Source: Candidatus Latescibacterota bacterium (lineage in GTDB: Bacteria > Latescibacterota > UBA2968 > UBA8231). Taken from it: a stretch of 29,962 nt of DNA. Shown piece by piece: positions 22,233 through 29,962 of the stretch (position 1 is its first letter; each line of letters opens with the position of its first letter). The translations under genes and the position numbers were made by a program. The notes under the pieces were generated by a model. It saw only the letters and a program-made list of their open reading frames with translations, was not told the DNA's origin and did not search any database. Location of the stretch: assembly GCA_022827165.1 (NCBI GenBank), contig JAJDTN010000333.1:1-29962 (forward strand), in the 5' to 3' direction.

Positions 22233-24365
22233 GTGAACCTGAATTCCCTCTTCGCAGAGTTGCCCCCCGGCCACGTCACCAGCATCGCGGGGGCGCCCCA
22301 CGAGACCGGCGTTCCAGCCAAAGAGGCCCACGTGGGCTGGCCCATCGGCGTCGTCCGCCGCGCCGACGGCGACCTGATCGTCGCCGACTGGCACGCCAAC
22401 CGCCTCTGGCGCATCGACGGGGACGGCATCCTGCACGCCTTCGCCGGCGACGGCGTCCCGGGGAACCGCGGCGACGGCGGGCCGGCGCTGGAGGCGCGGC
22501 TTCGCGGGCCCCACAGCCTGACCCTGGACCGCCACGGCAACATCTACACCGCCGACCTGGCGAACCGCACGATCCGCCGGATCGACGCGGAGACCGGCAT
22601 CATCACCCGGGTGGCCGGCTCCGGCCGGGCCGGCCGCGGCGGCGACGGGGGTCCCGCCCTCGAGGCGGAACTGGACGTCCACTGCGGCATCGCCGTCGAT
22701 GGGGCGGACAACCTCTACCTGTCCAGCGAGTGGCAGAACACGATTCGGAAGGTGGACGCAAGGACCGGCATCATCGAGCTCTTCGCCGGCCACGACGCCC
22801 GTCACTATCCGTCGGAGAAAGGAAGGAGCCGGCCCTACCTGGGCAAGGGGCTGGAAGACTGGGGCGGCCTCAACTGGGGCGGCTACCACGGCGACGGCGG
22901 TCCCGCCGCGGACGCCTCCTTCTACCATCCCGAGCACCTGGCCTTCGACTCCCGGGGCGATCTCTACGTCTGCGACAACTCGAACCACCGCATCCGCAAG
23001 ATCGACATGGCCACCGGCATCATCACCACCGTGCTCGGCAACGGCATGCCCGCCTCCAACGGCGACGGCGGGCCCGCCACCGAGGCCAGCACGCTGATGC
23101 CGGACGCCATCTGCCTGGACGCCCACGACAACCTCTTCGTGGGCGAGAAGTACGGCTACCGCGTCCGCCGGGTCGACGCCGCCACCGGCATCGTGACGAC
23201 GCTGGTGGGCACCGGCGTTCCCGGCTGGGGTGACGAGGGGGTGCACGGCTCCGAGGCGGTCTGCAACTCGGTGGAGGCCGGCATTCTCGCCGACCCGGAC
23301 GGGACCCTGTTCTGGTGCGACTGTTCCGGACGGATGCGCCGCTACGACGGGGAGACGGGCATCGTCACCACCGCCCTCGGCGGCACCAGCATCCACGACG
23401 GCGAGCCGGCGCGGCAGGGCTTCCTGGCGGCCCCCGCGGGAATCGCCGCGGGACCGGACGGCCACATCTACTTCGCCGACTTCTTCAATCAGCGGATCCG
23501 GGCGATCGACCCGTCCAGCGGCCTCATCCGCACCGTCGCCGGCAACGGCGCCAGGGCCTGCGGCGGCGACGGCGGACCCGCCCCCGACGCCTACCTGAGC
23601 AATCCCCGCGACGTCTCCGTCGACGCCCGGGGACGCGCGGTCATCGCCGACACCCGTCACGGCTACGTCCGCCGCGTAGAGGAGAGCGGGACCATCCAGA
23701 CCATCGCCGGCACCGGCCTGCAGTGGGACAAGGGGGACGGCGGACCCGCGGCCGGCGCCTGCATGCTGTCGGTGACCGCCGTGGCCCACGGACCGGGCGG
23801 CGACGTCTTCCTCGCCGACGGCACCATCGGCCGGGTGCGCCGCATCGACGCGAAGACCGGCATCATCACCACCGTCGCCGGCATCGGGGAGCCCGGATAC
23901 TCCGGGGACGGAGGGCCCGCCACCGCCGCCCGCATCGGCTCGGTGAACGCCATCCGCTTCGACGGGCTCGGCCGCATGTACCTGGCCGACAGCTCCAACC
24001 ACGCCGTCCGCAGGGTCGATGCGGGCGGGACCATCGCCACCATCGTTGGCACCGGCGAACCCGGGTGCTCCCCCGAAGGCACCCGCCCCGAGGAGGCCCG
24101 GCTGAACACCCCCAACGGCATCGCCGTCACCGCCAACGGGGTCCTCTACGTATGCGACTCCATGAACAACCGCCTCCTCCGCTGCGCCCCGGGGGGCGCG
24201 CTGGAGGTGGTGGCGGGCGGGGAGGGCCAGGGATTCGCGGGAGACGGCGGGCCGGCGAGGCAGGCGGTCTTCAACGAGCCGTACGGCATCTGCCTGTACG
24301 GCGATGAGATCCTGCTGGTCACCGACTACTTCAACAACCGCATCCGGGCGATCAGGCTGAAGTAG
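22233..24365 (+). CDS. NHL-repeat beta-propeller protein
   Basis: This 710-residue protein consists almost wholly of NHL repeats. A GDGGPA turn recurs eight times (first at residues 80-85, 137-142 and 220-225), each followed by a strand of type LTLDRHGNIYTADLANRTIR and R-R-I-D. The repeat count, about 11-12 blades including those without GDGGPA, suggests two six-bladed propellers. There is no signal peptide or membrane span from the GTG start at 22233, which has AAGGAAGG just upstream; an in-frame ATG at 22128 gives an unrelated leader. NHL propellers bind proteins or nucleic acids or act as lactonase/lyase-type enzymes; no catalytic site is evident. It is divergent from the spermidine-synthase-like gene (about 110 bases between) and convergent with the gene at 24383. 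Confidence 0.9.
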   Translation: MNLNSLFAELPPGHVTSIAGAPHETGVPAKEAHVGWPIGVVRRADGDLIVADWHANRLWRIDGDGILHAFAGDGVPGNRGDGGPALEARLRGPHSLTLDRHGNIYTADLANRTIRRIDAETGIITRVAGSGRAGRGGDGGPALEAELDVHCGIAVDGADNLYLSSEWQNTIRKVDARTGIIELFAGHDARHYPSEKGRSRPYLGKGLEDWGGLNWGGYHGDGGPAADASFYHPEHLAFDSRGDLYVCDNSNHRIRKIDMATGIITTVLGNGMPASNGDGGPATEASTLMPDAICLDAHDNLFVGEKYGYRVRRVDAATGIVTTLVGTGVPGWGDEGVHGSEAVCNSVEAGILADPDGTLFWCDCSGRMRRYDGETGIVTTALGGTSIHDGEPARQGFLAAPAGIAAGPDGHIYFADFFNQRIRAIDPSSGLIRTVAGNGARACGGDGGPAPDAYLSNPRDVSVDARGRAVIADTRHGYVRRVEESGTIQTIAGTGLQWDKGDGGPAAGACMLSVTAVAHGPGGDVFLADGTIGRVRRIDAKTGIITTVAGIGEPGYSGDGGPATAARIGSVNAIRFDGLGRMYLADSSNHAVRRVDAGGTIATIVGTGEPGCSPEGTRPEEARLNTPNGIAVTANGVLYVCDSMNNRLLRCAPGGALEVVAGGEGQGFAGDGGPARQAVFNEPYGICLYGDEILLVTDYFNNRIRAIRLK

Positions 24366-24382
24366 CCGGCGACCCTCCGACG

Positions 24383-26416
24383 CTACTCGACGGGGACCGT
24401 CCCGCCGTGCCAGGGGAAGGCGTAGGTAGGGTCGTTGGCGAACCGCTTCATGCCGCAGGTCAGGCGCACCGAGGTCATGGGCGGCAGGGCCACGGTGAAG
24501 TGCCGCCCGTCGACCTGGACGCTGCCGCTCGTGGCCGTCTTCTCGGCGCGCACGCGGGCGTTGGGGTTGGGATCGTCGCTGTCGATGGCCGTCCCCGTGA
24601 ACCCCACCTGGGTGAAGGAGTGCTCGCCGAAGGCCCCGGACTGGACGATCAGGTTGCGGCTCTCGCTGTGGCTGGTGTTCACCAGCTGGATCCCGCAGCC
24701 GTCGGCGGAGAGGTCGTCCACCAGGGCGGCCACATCCGGCGGCAGGCCGGGGCGGGTGGCGTCGGCGTCGAAGTAGCGCACCGTGGCGCGCAGGATGCCG
24801 CCGTTGTAGAGCTGGCCCGGGCAGCCCATGGTGGTCTGCACCAGGCCTTTGACGATCACCGGGTTCGGCGGCCAGGCGTTGTCGTCGATGATCTGCTGCA
24901 CGCTGCGGTCGTCGCGGTTCATGCCCTCGAGGAAGGCGGCGGCCTGCTGGTAGTCGGACTGCAGGCACTGCACCGGCCAGCCCGGGTTCCTGCCGTCGTA
25001 GTACTGGAAGCGGGCGAACTCGGTGCGGGCGCCGCCGCGGTCGCCGATGGCGGGCAGCTCGTTCCAGTCGGTGCCGCCGCCGTCGCGCACGCGCGTGACC
25101 AGCTCGTAGTCGCCTTGTGACATCGACTCGTGCCAAAGGTTGACCAGGTGGGCGGGTCCGCCGCGGATGGTGAACTCGTCGTACCCGAACCAGCCCTCGG
25201 GACCGTGGCTCTTGGGCACCACCAGGCGGCCGTCCTCCATGCGGCCGCGGTCGAGGAGGGCGACGACCTGCGAGCGCAGGACCTCCAGGTAGCCGTCGTC
25301 GCCGCCGCTGAGCAGGTGGGCGCACTGGGCCCCGACGATGAGCCCGAGGAAGAGCCGGTCGGCGGCGCTCTCGCTGCTGCTCCAGCCGTGCAGCCCTCCC
25401 CACCACTGGCCGTCGCGGTGCTCGCCGACCTGGCCGGTGGGGCCGACGTTGTCGGGGATGACGCCGTCGTTGGCACGGATGCGTTCGATCCAGCTGCCCA
25501 CGTAGTCGAGGACCCACCTCTTGTACTTCTCGTCGCCGGTGTAGAGGTAGGCGTTGGTCACCAGGGCGGTGGCGCAGAGGCCGGCGGGCTCGTCGCCCTG
25601 GAGGGCCATCTTGTCGAAGAGGTCGAGGATCTCCTCGCGGCGGGCCTCGTCCTCGTACCAGCGCGACTCCAGCTCCTTGATCTTCGGGTAGAGGAAGTGG
25701 GGGGTCAGCGGCCCCGGGCTCGGGTTGTCCTGGATCACGTTGCGGTGTCCGAAGTCGCCGATGGAACCCCGGTCGAGCCAGTGGCGCACGAGGTGGACGT
25801 AGTTGGAGACGCCTCCCTCCCTGTGGATGATCTCCTTGTGCTGGCGCACCGAGGTCATGGGGCCGGCGCCGCCGTGGAGGGGCGAGCGGAAGATCCCGCG
25901 CTCGGCGTCGAAGTTGGGGGCTGCCGGGTCCTCGCCGATGTACATGGCCGCGAACCTGCGGGCCCGCTCGCGGTTGGAGGGGTTCGTCGGGTCGGCGACG
26001 CCGAAGTCGTAGAGCATCTGGTTGCCCTCGCCCATGTGGAACCAGTCGGCGTTGAAGGGCACGTTGAGGTTCCAGTACTCGTTGCGCAGCTGCGGCATGT
26101 ACATGGGGTGCATCGGCTCGTCGTCGGTGAGCTTGCGCTCCTCGCTGTAGAGCCAGGTGATGGCGTCCCACTCGCGCTTGGCGATGTGCAGGAAGCGCTC
26201 GTGGCCGCCGAGGGCGTAGAGCATGCCCCGCATGGAGCGGCTCTCGTAGGCGTCGTCCACGTCGAAGAAGTGGTAGACCCGGCCGTCGGAGCGGGCGTAG
26301 CCCTCGGTGGCGGCGTCGCCGGCGGTTTCCAGGATGTTGAAGAGGCGGCGCTGCAGCAGGGCCCACTCGGGCGGGGGGACGATGTCGGTGGCGACGATGG
26401 CCGCTGTGGATGCCAT
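24383..26416 (-). CDS. Hypothetical 677-residue protein, probable alpha/alpha-toroid
   Basis: I do not recognise a named family. The 677-residue protein is rich in Trp, Tyr and paired helices, as in (alpha/alpha)6 glycosidase-like or lyase-like toroids. Notable segments are VYHFFDVDDAYESRSMRGML (about 47-66), the Asn/Trp-rich YWNLNVPFNADWFHMGEGNQ, LVTNAYLYTGDEKYKRWVLD, the Trp-rich GQWWGGLHGWSSSESAADRL, and MGCPGQLYNGGILRATVRYF. The last 120 residues look like a beta-sandwich (NLIVQSGAFGEHSFTQVGFT...SVQVDGRHFTVALPP). No signal peptide is evident after ATG 26416, which has AGGAG about ten bases upstream; an upstream start at 26515 gives only a Pro-rich leader. Divergent from an amidohydrolase, which hints at a shared substrate. 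Carbohydrate binding is plausible but unproved. Confidence 0.7.
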   Translation of the reverse strand: MASTAAIVATDIVPPPEWALLQRRLFNILETAGDAATEGYARSDGRVYHFFDVDDAYESRSMRGMLYALGGHERFLHIAKREWDAITWLYSEERKLTDDEPMHPMYMPQLRNEYWNLNVPFNADWFHMGEGNQMLYDFGVADPTNPSNRERARRFAAMYIGEDPAAPNFDAERGIFRSPLHGGAGPMTSVRQHKEIIHREGGVSNYVHLVRHWLDRGSIGDFGHRNVIQDNPSPGPLTPHFLYPKIKELESRWYEDEARREEILDLFDKMALQGDEPAGLCATALVTNAYLYTGDEKYKRWVLDYVGSWIERIRANDGVIPDNVGPTGQVGEHRDGQWWGGLHGWSSSESAADRLFLGLIVGAQCAHLLSGGDDGYLEVLRSQVVALLDRGRMEDGRLVVPKSHGPEGWFGYDEFTIRGGPAHLVNLWHESMSQGDYELVTRVRDGGGTDWNELPAIGDRGGARTEFARFQYYDGRNPGWPVQCLQSDYQQAAAFLEGMNRDDRSVQQIIDDNAWPPNPVIVKGLVQTTMGCPGQLYNGGILRATVRYFDADATRPGLPPDVAALVDDLSADGCGIQLVNTSHSESRNLIVQSGAFGEHSFTQVGFTGTAIDSDDPNPNARVRAEKTATSGSVQVDGRHFTVALPPMTSVRLTCGMKRFANDPTYAFPWHGGTVPVE

Positions 26417-26639
26417 GGGGGAGCGTCTCCTCTGATGTCGATGGACTTGCGGTGACCCCGGGGCGGGTCCATTGGGACCGCTCGGGCCGGGCGCCTGGCC
26501 GGACGGGGGCGGCAAGTATAGGCCGGCTCCCTCGCCGGAGGAAGCGTTCCCGCACGGCCGCGGGCCTGGCAGGCCGGCCAGATCCGGCCATGTTCACTAC
26601 CTTCGGACCCCGACCCCCCAGACCTTGCGGAGAGCCTGC

Positions 26640-27782
26640 ATGATCATCGATTCACACGTCTACTGCTTCGAGCCGGCTACCAGCCCCGCCGGACACGCCA
26701 CCGGCGAGGACCACATGAAGTGGCTGCAACTGGCCCACGCCGCCCATCATCAGCCGGCGATCCGCATCCGCGACCGGTCGCCAGGGCCGTCGACACCGCT
26801 CAATCCCTCGGGCCGCTGGGACCCCGGCGCCGCGCCGGACGTGAACTTCCGGATCAACTCCGCCAGGGGCCGGGTGGTGTGGAACCACGAGGGCGAGGAG
26901 TACACCAAGCACTTCTATCCCCCGGACATGGGAGAGCTGGACTACACCCACTTCAGCCTGACCTGCGAGATGGACTACGCCGGCGTCGACATGGCCCTGC
27001 TCCACGTCGACCCCATTCTCGGGCGGGACAGCGCCTTCCAGGCCGCCTGCGTCGAGCGCTTCCCCGACCGCCTGCGCTCCATGGCGCCGGTCGACGAGTG
27101 GCGCATCGTCCCGGAGACCGACGCCGTCATCGCCGAGCTGCAGCGGGCGATCGGCGAGCTCGGCCTGCACGCCGTCAAGTTCTGTCCGCCCCACGCCTAC
27201 CTGGGCAACCAGGAGCCCTGGGACGACGGGCCCTTCCGCCCCTTCTGGGAGGCGGCCACGGCCCTGGGCGTGCCGGTCTTCTTCACCCTGGGGTCGGGCC
27301 CCGCCGGGATGGCGGGCGAGGATCCGCCCGGCGGGGAGCGGCAGGAGTACCTGGACGAGCTGCGCATTCTCACCCGCTGGATGGAGCGCTACCCCGAGAC
27401 CGTCTGCTCCCTCACCCACGGCTTCCCGTGGCGGCTCTTCCTCGAGGGCGGCCGCATCGTCCTGCCGGAGGAGGTCTGGGAACCCTTCGCCAGCCCGAGC
27501 TGCCACCTCGAGGTCTGCTTCCCGGTGCGGCTCGGCGACCTCTTCGACTTCCCCTGGCGGGAGGTCTGGCCGACGCTGGAGGAGATGGTCGCCCGCGTCG
27601 GCTCCGACCGCCTGCTGTGGGGGACCGACATGCCCTTCCAGAACCGGTTCTGCACCTACCGGCAGTCGCGCCGGTGGATCGAGCACTACTGCGACTTTCT
27701 GACCGACGCTGACAGGGACGCCATCATGGGTCTGACAGCGGCGCGCATCCTGGGGATCGAGACCGGGGGCGGCCGGGTATGA
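26640..27782 (+). CDS. Amidohydrolase-2 (ACMSD-like TIM-barrel) family protein
   Basis: This 380-residue protein matches the amidohydrolase-2 fold, whose members are metal-dependent hydrolases or decarboxylases. Visible features are MIIDSHVYCF (His6, first strand; the usual second His is not two residues on), a long insertion (about 14-100) before the second strand, GLHAVKFCPPHAYLGN (175-190), SLTHGFPW (His260) and LLWGTDMPF (Asp330). The strand that usually carries a metal His reads GVPVFFTLGSG, with Thr in place of His. The metal site may therefore be altered. ATG at 26640 has GGAGAG about ten bases before it. It is divergent from the 677-residue protein gene over about 223 bases. Substrate unknown; family fold is likely, activity uncertain. 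Confidence 0.8.
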   Translation: MIIDSHVYCFEPATSPAGHATGEDHMKWLQLAHAAHHQPAIRIRDRSPGPSTPLNPSGRWDPGAAPDVNFRINSARGRVVWNHEGEEYTKHFYPPDMGELDYTHFSLTCEMDYAGVDMALLHVDPILGRDSAFQAACVERFPDRLRSMAPVDEWRIVPETDAVIAELQRAIGELGLHAVKFCPPHAYLGNQEPWDDGPFRPFWEAATALGVPVFFTLGSGPAGMAGEDPPGGERQEYLDELRILTRWMERYPETVCSLTHGFPWRLFLEGGRIVLPEEVWEPFASPSCHLEVCFPVRLGDLFDFPWREVWPTLEEMVARVGSDRLLWGTDMPFQNRFCTYRQSRRWIEHYCDFLTDADRDAIMGLTAARILGIETGGGRV

Positions 27783-27931
27783 GCAGCCGGTATTTCCACA
27801 TATATTGGAGCCCCGGAGCCCTCGCCCCCCGGCTGACCCGGCCGGCGGCGCAAGCCTCGCCCGCCGCCACGGGGAGGCCCCGCAGCCGCTCACTCCTCCG
27901 GTCCCTGGTGGCCGGGCCGAAGGCGCTCCCC

Positions 27932-29647
27932 ATGCAGATGGCCATGCCGATTCCGAAGGCCCCCGCCCGCCGCTTGTCCATCCCCTCCTCCACCCGGGTG
28001 CGCTTCCTCGCGCCCGCCCTCCTCGCCGCCCTGCTCGCCGGCTGCGGTCCCGACGAACTGGTTCTGGCCCGGGTCGGGGATTCCGAGATCACCGACTCCG
28101 GACTGCAGAGGTTCGTCGACCGGTTGCCCGACCACCTGGTGAGCGACCAGCAGGGGGTCGCAGCCGACCGGGACCACCTGGAGAGCCTGGTCGACCAGGA
28201 GCTGCTGCTGCTGGAGGCCCGCAGCCGGGGGCTGGACACCACCTCGGCGCTGGCCCGGCAGATGGAGGACGCGGAGCGGGCCTGGCTCTCCCGGCGCTAC
28301 CAGCGCCAGGTGATCGCCCCCAAGGTCGAGATCGGCCCCAAGGAGGTGGAGCGCGCCTTTCACGACATGGGCTTCGACCGCGAGCGGCTGCTGCAGCGCA
28401 TCGTCCTCAAGGGGAGCGAGGCCGAGGCCCGCGCCGTCTTCGAGCAGCTCGAGTCGCGAACCGACTACGACGAGCTGGCCAGGGAGTACGCCCCCAACGA
28501 CCCCAGCACCGACTCGACCGGAACCATCGGCTGGGTCGGCGTGCCCGGACTCAAGCGCCTGCGGGTGCCGCAGGGCGAGTTCCTCTCCCTGCCGGTGGGA
28601 ACGCCGGCCCTGCTCCCCCTCTCGCAGCTGGTGTGGCAGATCATCCGCTTCGCCGAAGACCGCGAGGCGCCGATCCAGCTCTACGCCGAGGACGTCCGCA
28701 AGCTCCTCTACATGGAGCAGTGGTGGCGCCGCACGGAGGAGGAGATCGAGCTGCTCCGACGGGACCAGGACGTGCGCCCCCGCCCGGAGGGGGTGCGGGC
28801 CCTCATCGAGCGCACCGAAGCGCGCCAGCCGGAGCTGACCCCGGAGCAGGCCCGCCAGCCGCTGTTCACCTGGGCCGGCGGCGGCCCCATCACCGCCGCC
28901 GACTTCGTCGACCGGGTCCGCAAGATGGCCAAGAGCTCGGCCCTGTCGGACAGCGCCCTCATCCTCTCCATCGCCGAGCGGGAGCTCCTCTACCCCCGTC
29001 TCTTCGCCTTCGCGGCCCGGCAACGAGGATGGCACCAGGACGAGGCCTTCGACGAGTGGCGGGCCCACACCCGCGACGGGCTCCTTGTGGACCACCTTAT
29101 GCAGACCGAGGTGGAGGACCACCTGGTGTTCTCGGAGGAGGAGGTTCGGGGCTACTTCGAGGCCAACCGCGAGTTGTTCAGCGCCGGCGACAGGGCCCGC
29201 ATCGAGGAAGTGCACACGGAGGACGAGGACGAGGCCCGGGGGTGGCGCGGCGAGATCGAGGGGGGAGCAACCTTCGCCGAGATCCTCCGGCGTCCGGGCG
29301 CGGCCTCCCACGGCATCCACAGGAGGGGCGGCGAGATGGTCCTGCAGCGCCATCTCGCCGAGGGCTTTCCGGAGCTGGTGGAAGCCGCCTTCTCGGCGCC
29401 CGTGGGCGAGGTGCTGGGTCCCCTGTACCTGGAGAAGGTCGACAGCCATGCGATCCTGCGGGTCCTGGAGCGGGAGGGCAGCCGCCTCCTGACCTTCGAG
29501 GAGGCGAGCGCCGCCGTGGCGCAACACCTGCGCGCCAAGGAGCGGGACACCCGGGTCTCCGCTCTCTTCGAGTCCCTGCGGAGCAGATACGGGGATCGCA
29601 TACAGGTCTTCGAGGACCGCCTGGAACAACGGCACGCAAAGGGGTAA
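27932..29647 (+). CDS. SurA/parvulin-like peptidyl-prolyl isomerase lipoprotein
   Basis: This 571-residue lipoprotein would act in the periplasm on exported proteins. The N-terminus has basic residues, the hydrophobic VRFLAPALLAALLAGC and a lipobox LLAG-Cys38. RVGDSEITDSGLQRFVDRLP begins a SurA-type N-terminal helical region. Two parvulin-like domains are visible. One (about 150-270) has the DSTGTIGWVGVPGL and FLSLPVGT turns; one (about 420-540) has FAEILRRPGAASHGIHRRGG and AFSAPVGEVLGPLYLEK. Both look degenerate, so chaperone activity may outweigh isomerase activity. ATG at 27932 has GAAGG eight bases before it; codons upstream lack family features. It follows the amidohydrolase by 150 bases and the next gene by 11, making a two-gene unit. 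Confidence 0.85.
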   Translation: MQMAMPIPKAPARRLSIPSSTRVRFLAPALLAALLAGCGPDELVLARVGDSEITDSGLQRFVDRLPDHLVSDQQGVAADRDHLESLVDQELLLLEARSRGLDTTSALARQMEDAERAWLSRRYQRQVIAPKVEIGPKEVERAFHDMGFDRERLLQRIVLKGSEAEARAVFEQLESRTDYDELAREYAPNDPSTDSTGTIGWVGVPGLKRLRVPQGEFLSLPVGTPALLPLSQLVWQIIRFAEDREAPIQLYAEDVRKLLYMEQWWRRTEEEIELLRRDQDVRPRPEGVRALIERTEARQPELTPEQARQPLFTWAGGGPITAADFVDRVRKMAKSSALSDSALILSIAERELLYPRLFAFAARQRGWHQDEAFDEWRAHTRDGLLVDHLMQTEVEDHLVFSEEEVRGYFEANRELFSAGDRARIEEVHTEDEDEARGWRGEIEGGATFAEILRRPGAASHGIHRRGGEMVLQRHLAEGFPELVEAAFSAPVGEVLGPLYLEKVDSHAILRVLEREGSRLLTFEEASAAVAQHLRAKERDTRVSALFESLRSRYGDRIQVFEDRLEQRHAKG

Positions 29648-29658
29648 GGAGCCAGTCG

Positions 29659-29962
29659 ATGAACCTGCACGGCAATCCGGCAGCCGCTCTCGGTCTCCTG
29701 GGGCTGCTCGCCCTGGGCCTGCTGCCCGCCTCGGCGCAGCAGGACTACGGTGCGCGGCTGGGCCTGCGCCAGGGGGAGGAGTACAGCCTCGCTCCCCAGG
29801 GGCCGGGAGTGATGCTCAACGCCGTCGACCCGGCCATGCGCAAGTGGTACGTGCCCCAGGAGCTCTACCTGGACTACCGCTGGCGCCAGTGGGACTACAC
29901 CAACTACGCCCGCGACCACTACCAGCGCTACATCGACACCACCCTCGAGGGCGAGCACTTCT
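29659..29962 (+). CDS. Exported protein of unknown family, C-terminal part outside window
   Basis: Only the first 101 codons are present. The N-terminus is a signal peptide (hydrophobic AALGLLGLLALGLLPASA, cleavage likely before QQDYG). The mature start has GPGVMLNAVDPAMRKWYVPQ and LYLDYRWRQWDYTNYARDHY, rich in Trp/Tyr. I recall this opening in uncharacterised exported proteins of several uncultured phyla, but I know no function. AAGGAG lies seven bases before the ATG at 29659. It is 11 bases after the SurA-like lipoprotein, which may help fold it, so it may be an outer-membrane or surface protein. That is an inference from the neighbour. Confidence 0.75.
   Translation, partial: MNLHGNPAAALGLLGLLALGLLPASAQQDYGARLGLRQGEEYSLAPQGPGVMLNAVDPAMRKWYVPQELYLDYRWRQWDYTNYARDHYQRYIDTTLEGEHF

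Noticed and set aside
22233..24365. Periodic DNA repeats resembling a CRISPR or tandem array
   Set aside because: The periodicity follows the codons of the NHL blades, with variable spacing and an open reading frame throughout.
22119..26597. A very long minus-strand open frame spanning several genes
   Set aside because: It runs antisense to the NHL gene and out of frame in the 677-residue gene; its sequence is Arg/Pro/Gly/Ala-rich without family motifs. High GC at third positions keeps shadow frames open.
1..29962. tRNA, rRNA or insertion sequence genes
   Set aside because: I looked for T-loop-like GTTCGA motifs in cloverleaf context, rRNA-like blocks and transposase motifs and found none I could support.

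Overview
The window is high-GC bacterial DNA (about 70% GC in most genes by eye). It carries a tightly packed set of catabolic, membrane and secreted-protein genes, and no rRNA, tRNA, CRISPR array or recognisable transposase. The mix suggests an uncultured, probably diderm lineage such as Latescibacterota or a relative. That mix includes FAD-GcvT demethylases, SelA-like and enolase-superfamily enzymes, an N,N-dimethylformamidase-like protein, NHL repeats, a DUF3500 protein, and a parvulin-type lipoprotein beside an exported protein of unknown family. The placement is an impression from gene content and cannot be proved from one window.

Layout. 1-1060: a leftward M20 peptidase running off the left edge, then a small lower-GC orphan gene. 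1122-7132: a rightward run of five genes, namely a dimethylglycine/sarcosine dehydrogenase-like FAD enzyme fused to a GcvT domain, a stand-alone GcvT-fold protein that resembles DMSP demethylase DmdA, a membrane-anchored TlpA-type thioredoxin, and an ABC-2 exporter ATPase and permease. 7144-12076: a leftward four-gene run transcribed in the order glyA, enolase-superfamily dehydratase, SelA-like PLP enzyme, dimethylformamidase-like protein. A xylulokinase-type FGGY kinase diverges from glyA. The dehydrogenase, the DmdA-like protein and SHMT all point to folate-linked one-carbon flow from methylated compounds. The dehydratase, PLP enzyme and kinase point to sugar or sugar-acid breakdown.

13723-16890 is a visibly lower-GC accessory patch. 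It holds a hicB-hicA pair in antitoxin-first order, a class III nucleotide-cyclase-like gene broken by a frameshift, a gene-poor stretch and a DUF3500 secreted protein. The patch ends in an internally deleted second copy (15476-15653) of the 3' end of the gene at 16891-17493, so the DUF3500 gene sits between two direct-repeat copies of host sequence.

16891-19295 is a leftward, overlapping three-gene unit (sialidase-like beta-propeller, cupin, unknown 200-residue protein). 19339-22122 encodes a large membrane protein with an aminopropyltransferase-like domain. 22233-24365 encodes a cytoplasmic-looking NHL propeller. 24383-26416 encodes a 677-residue protein of unknown family, divergent from an amidohydrolase (26640-27782). 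The right end has a SurA/parvulin-like lipoprotein followed closely by the start of an exported protein that runs off the edge.
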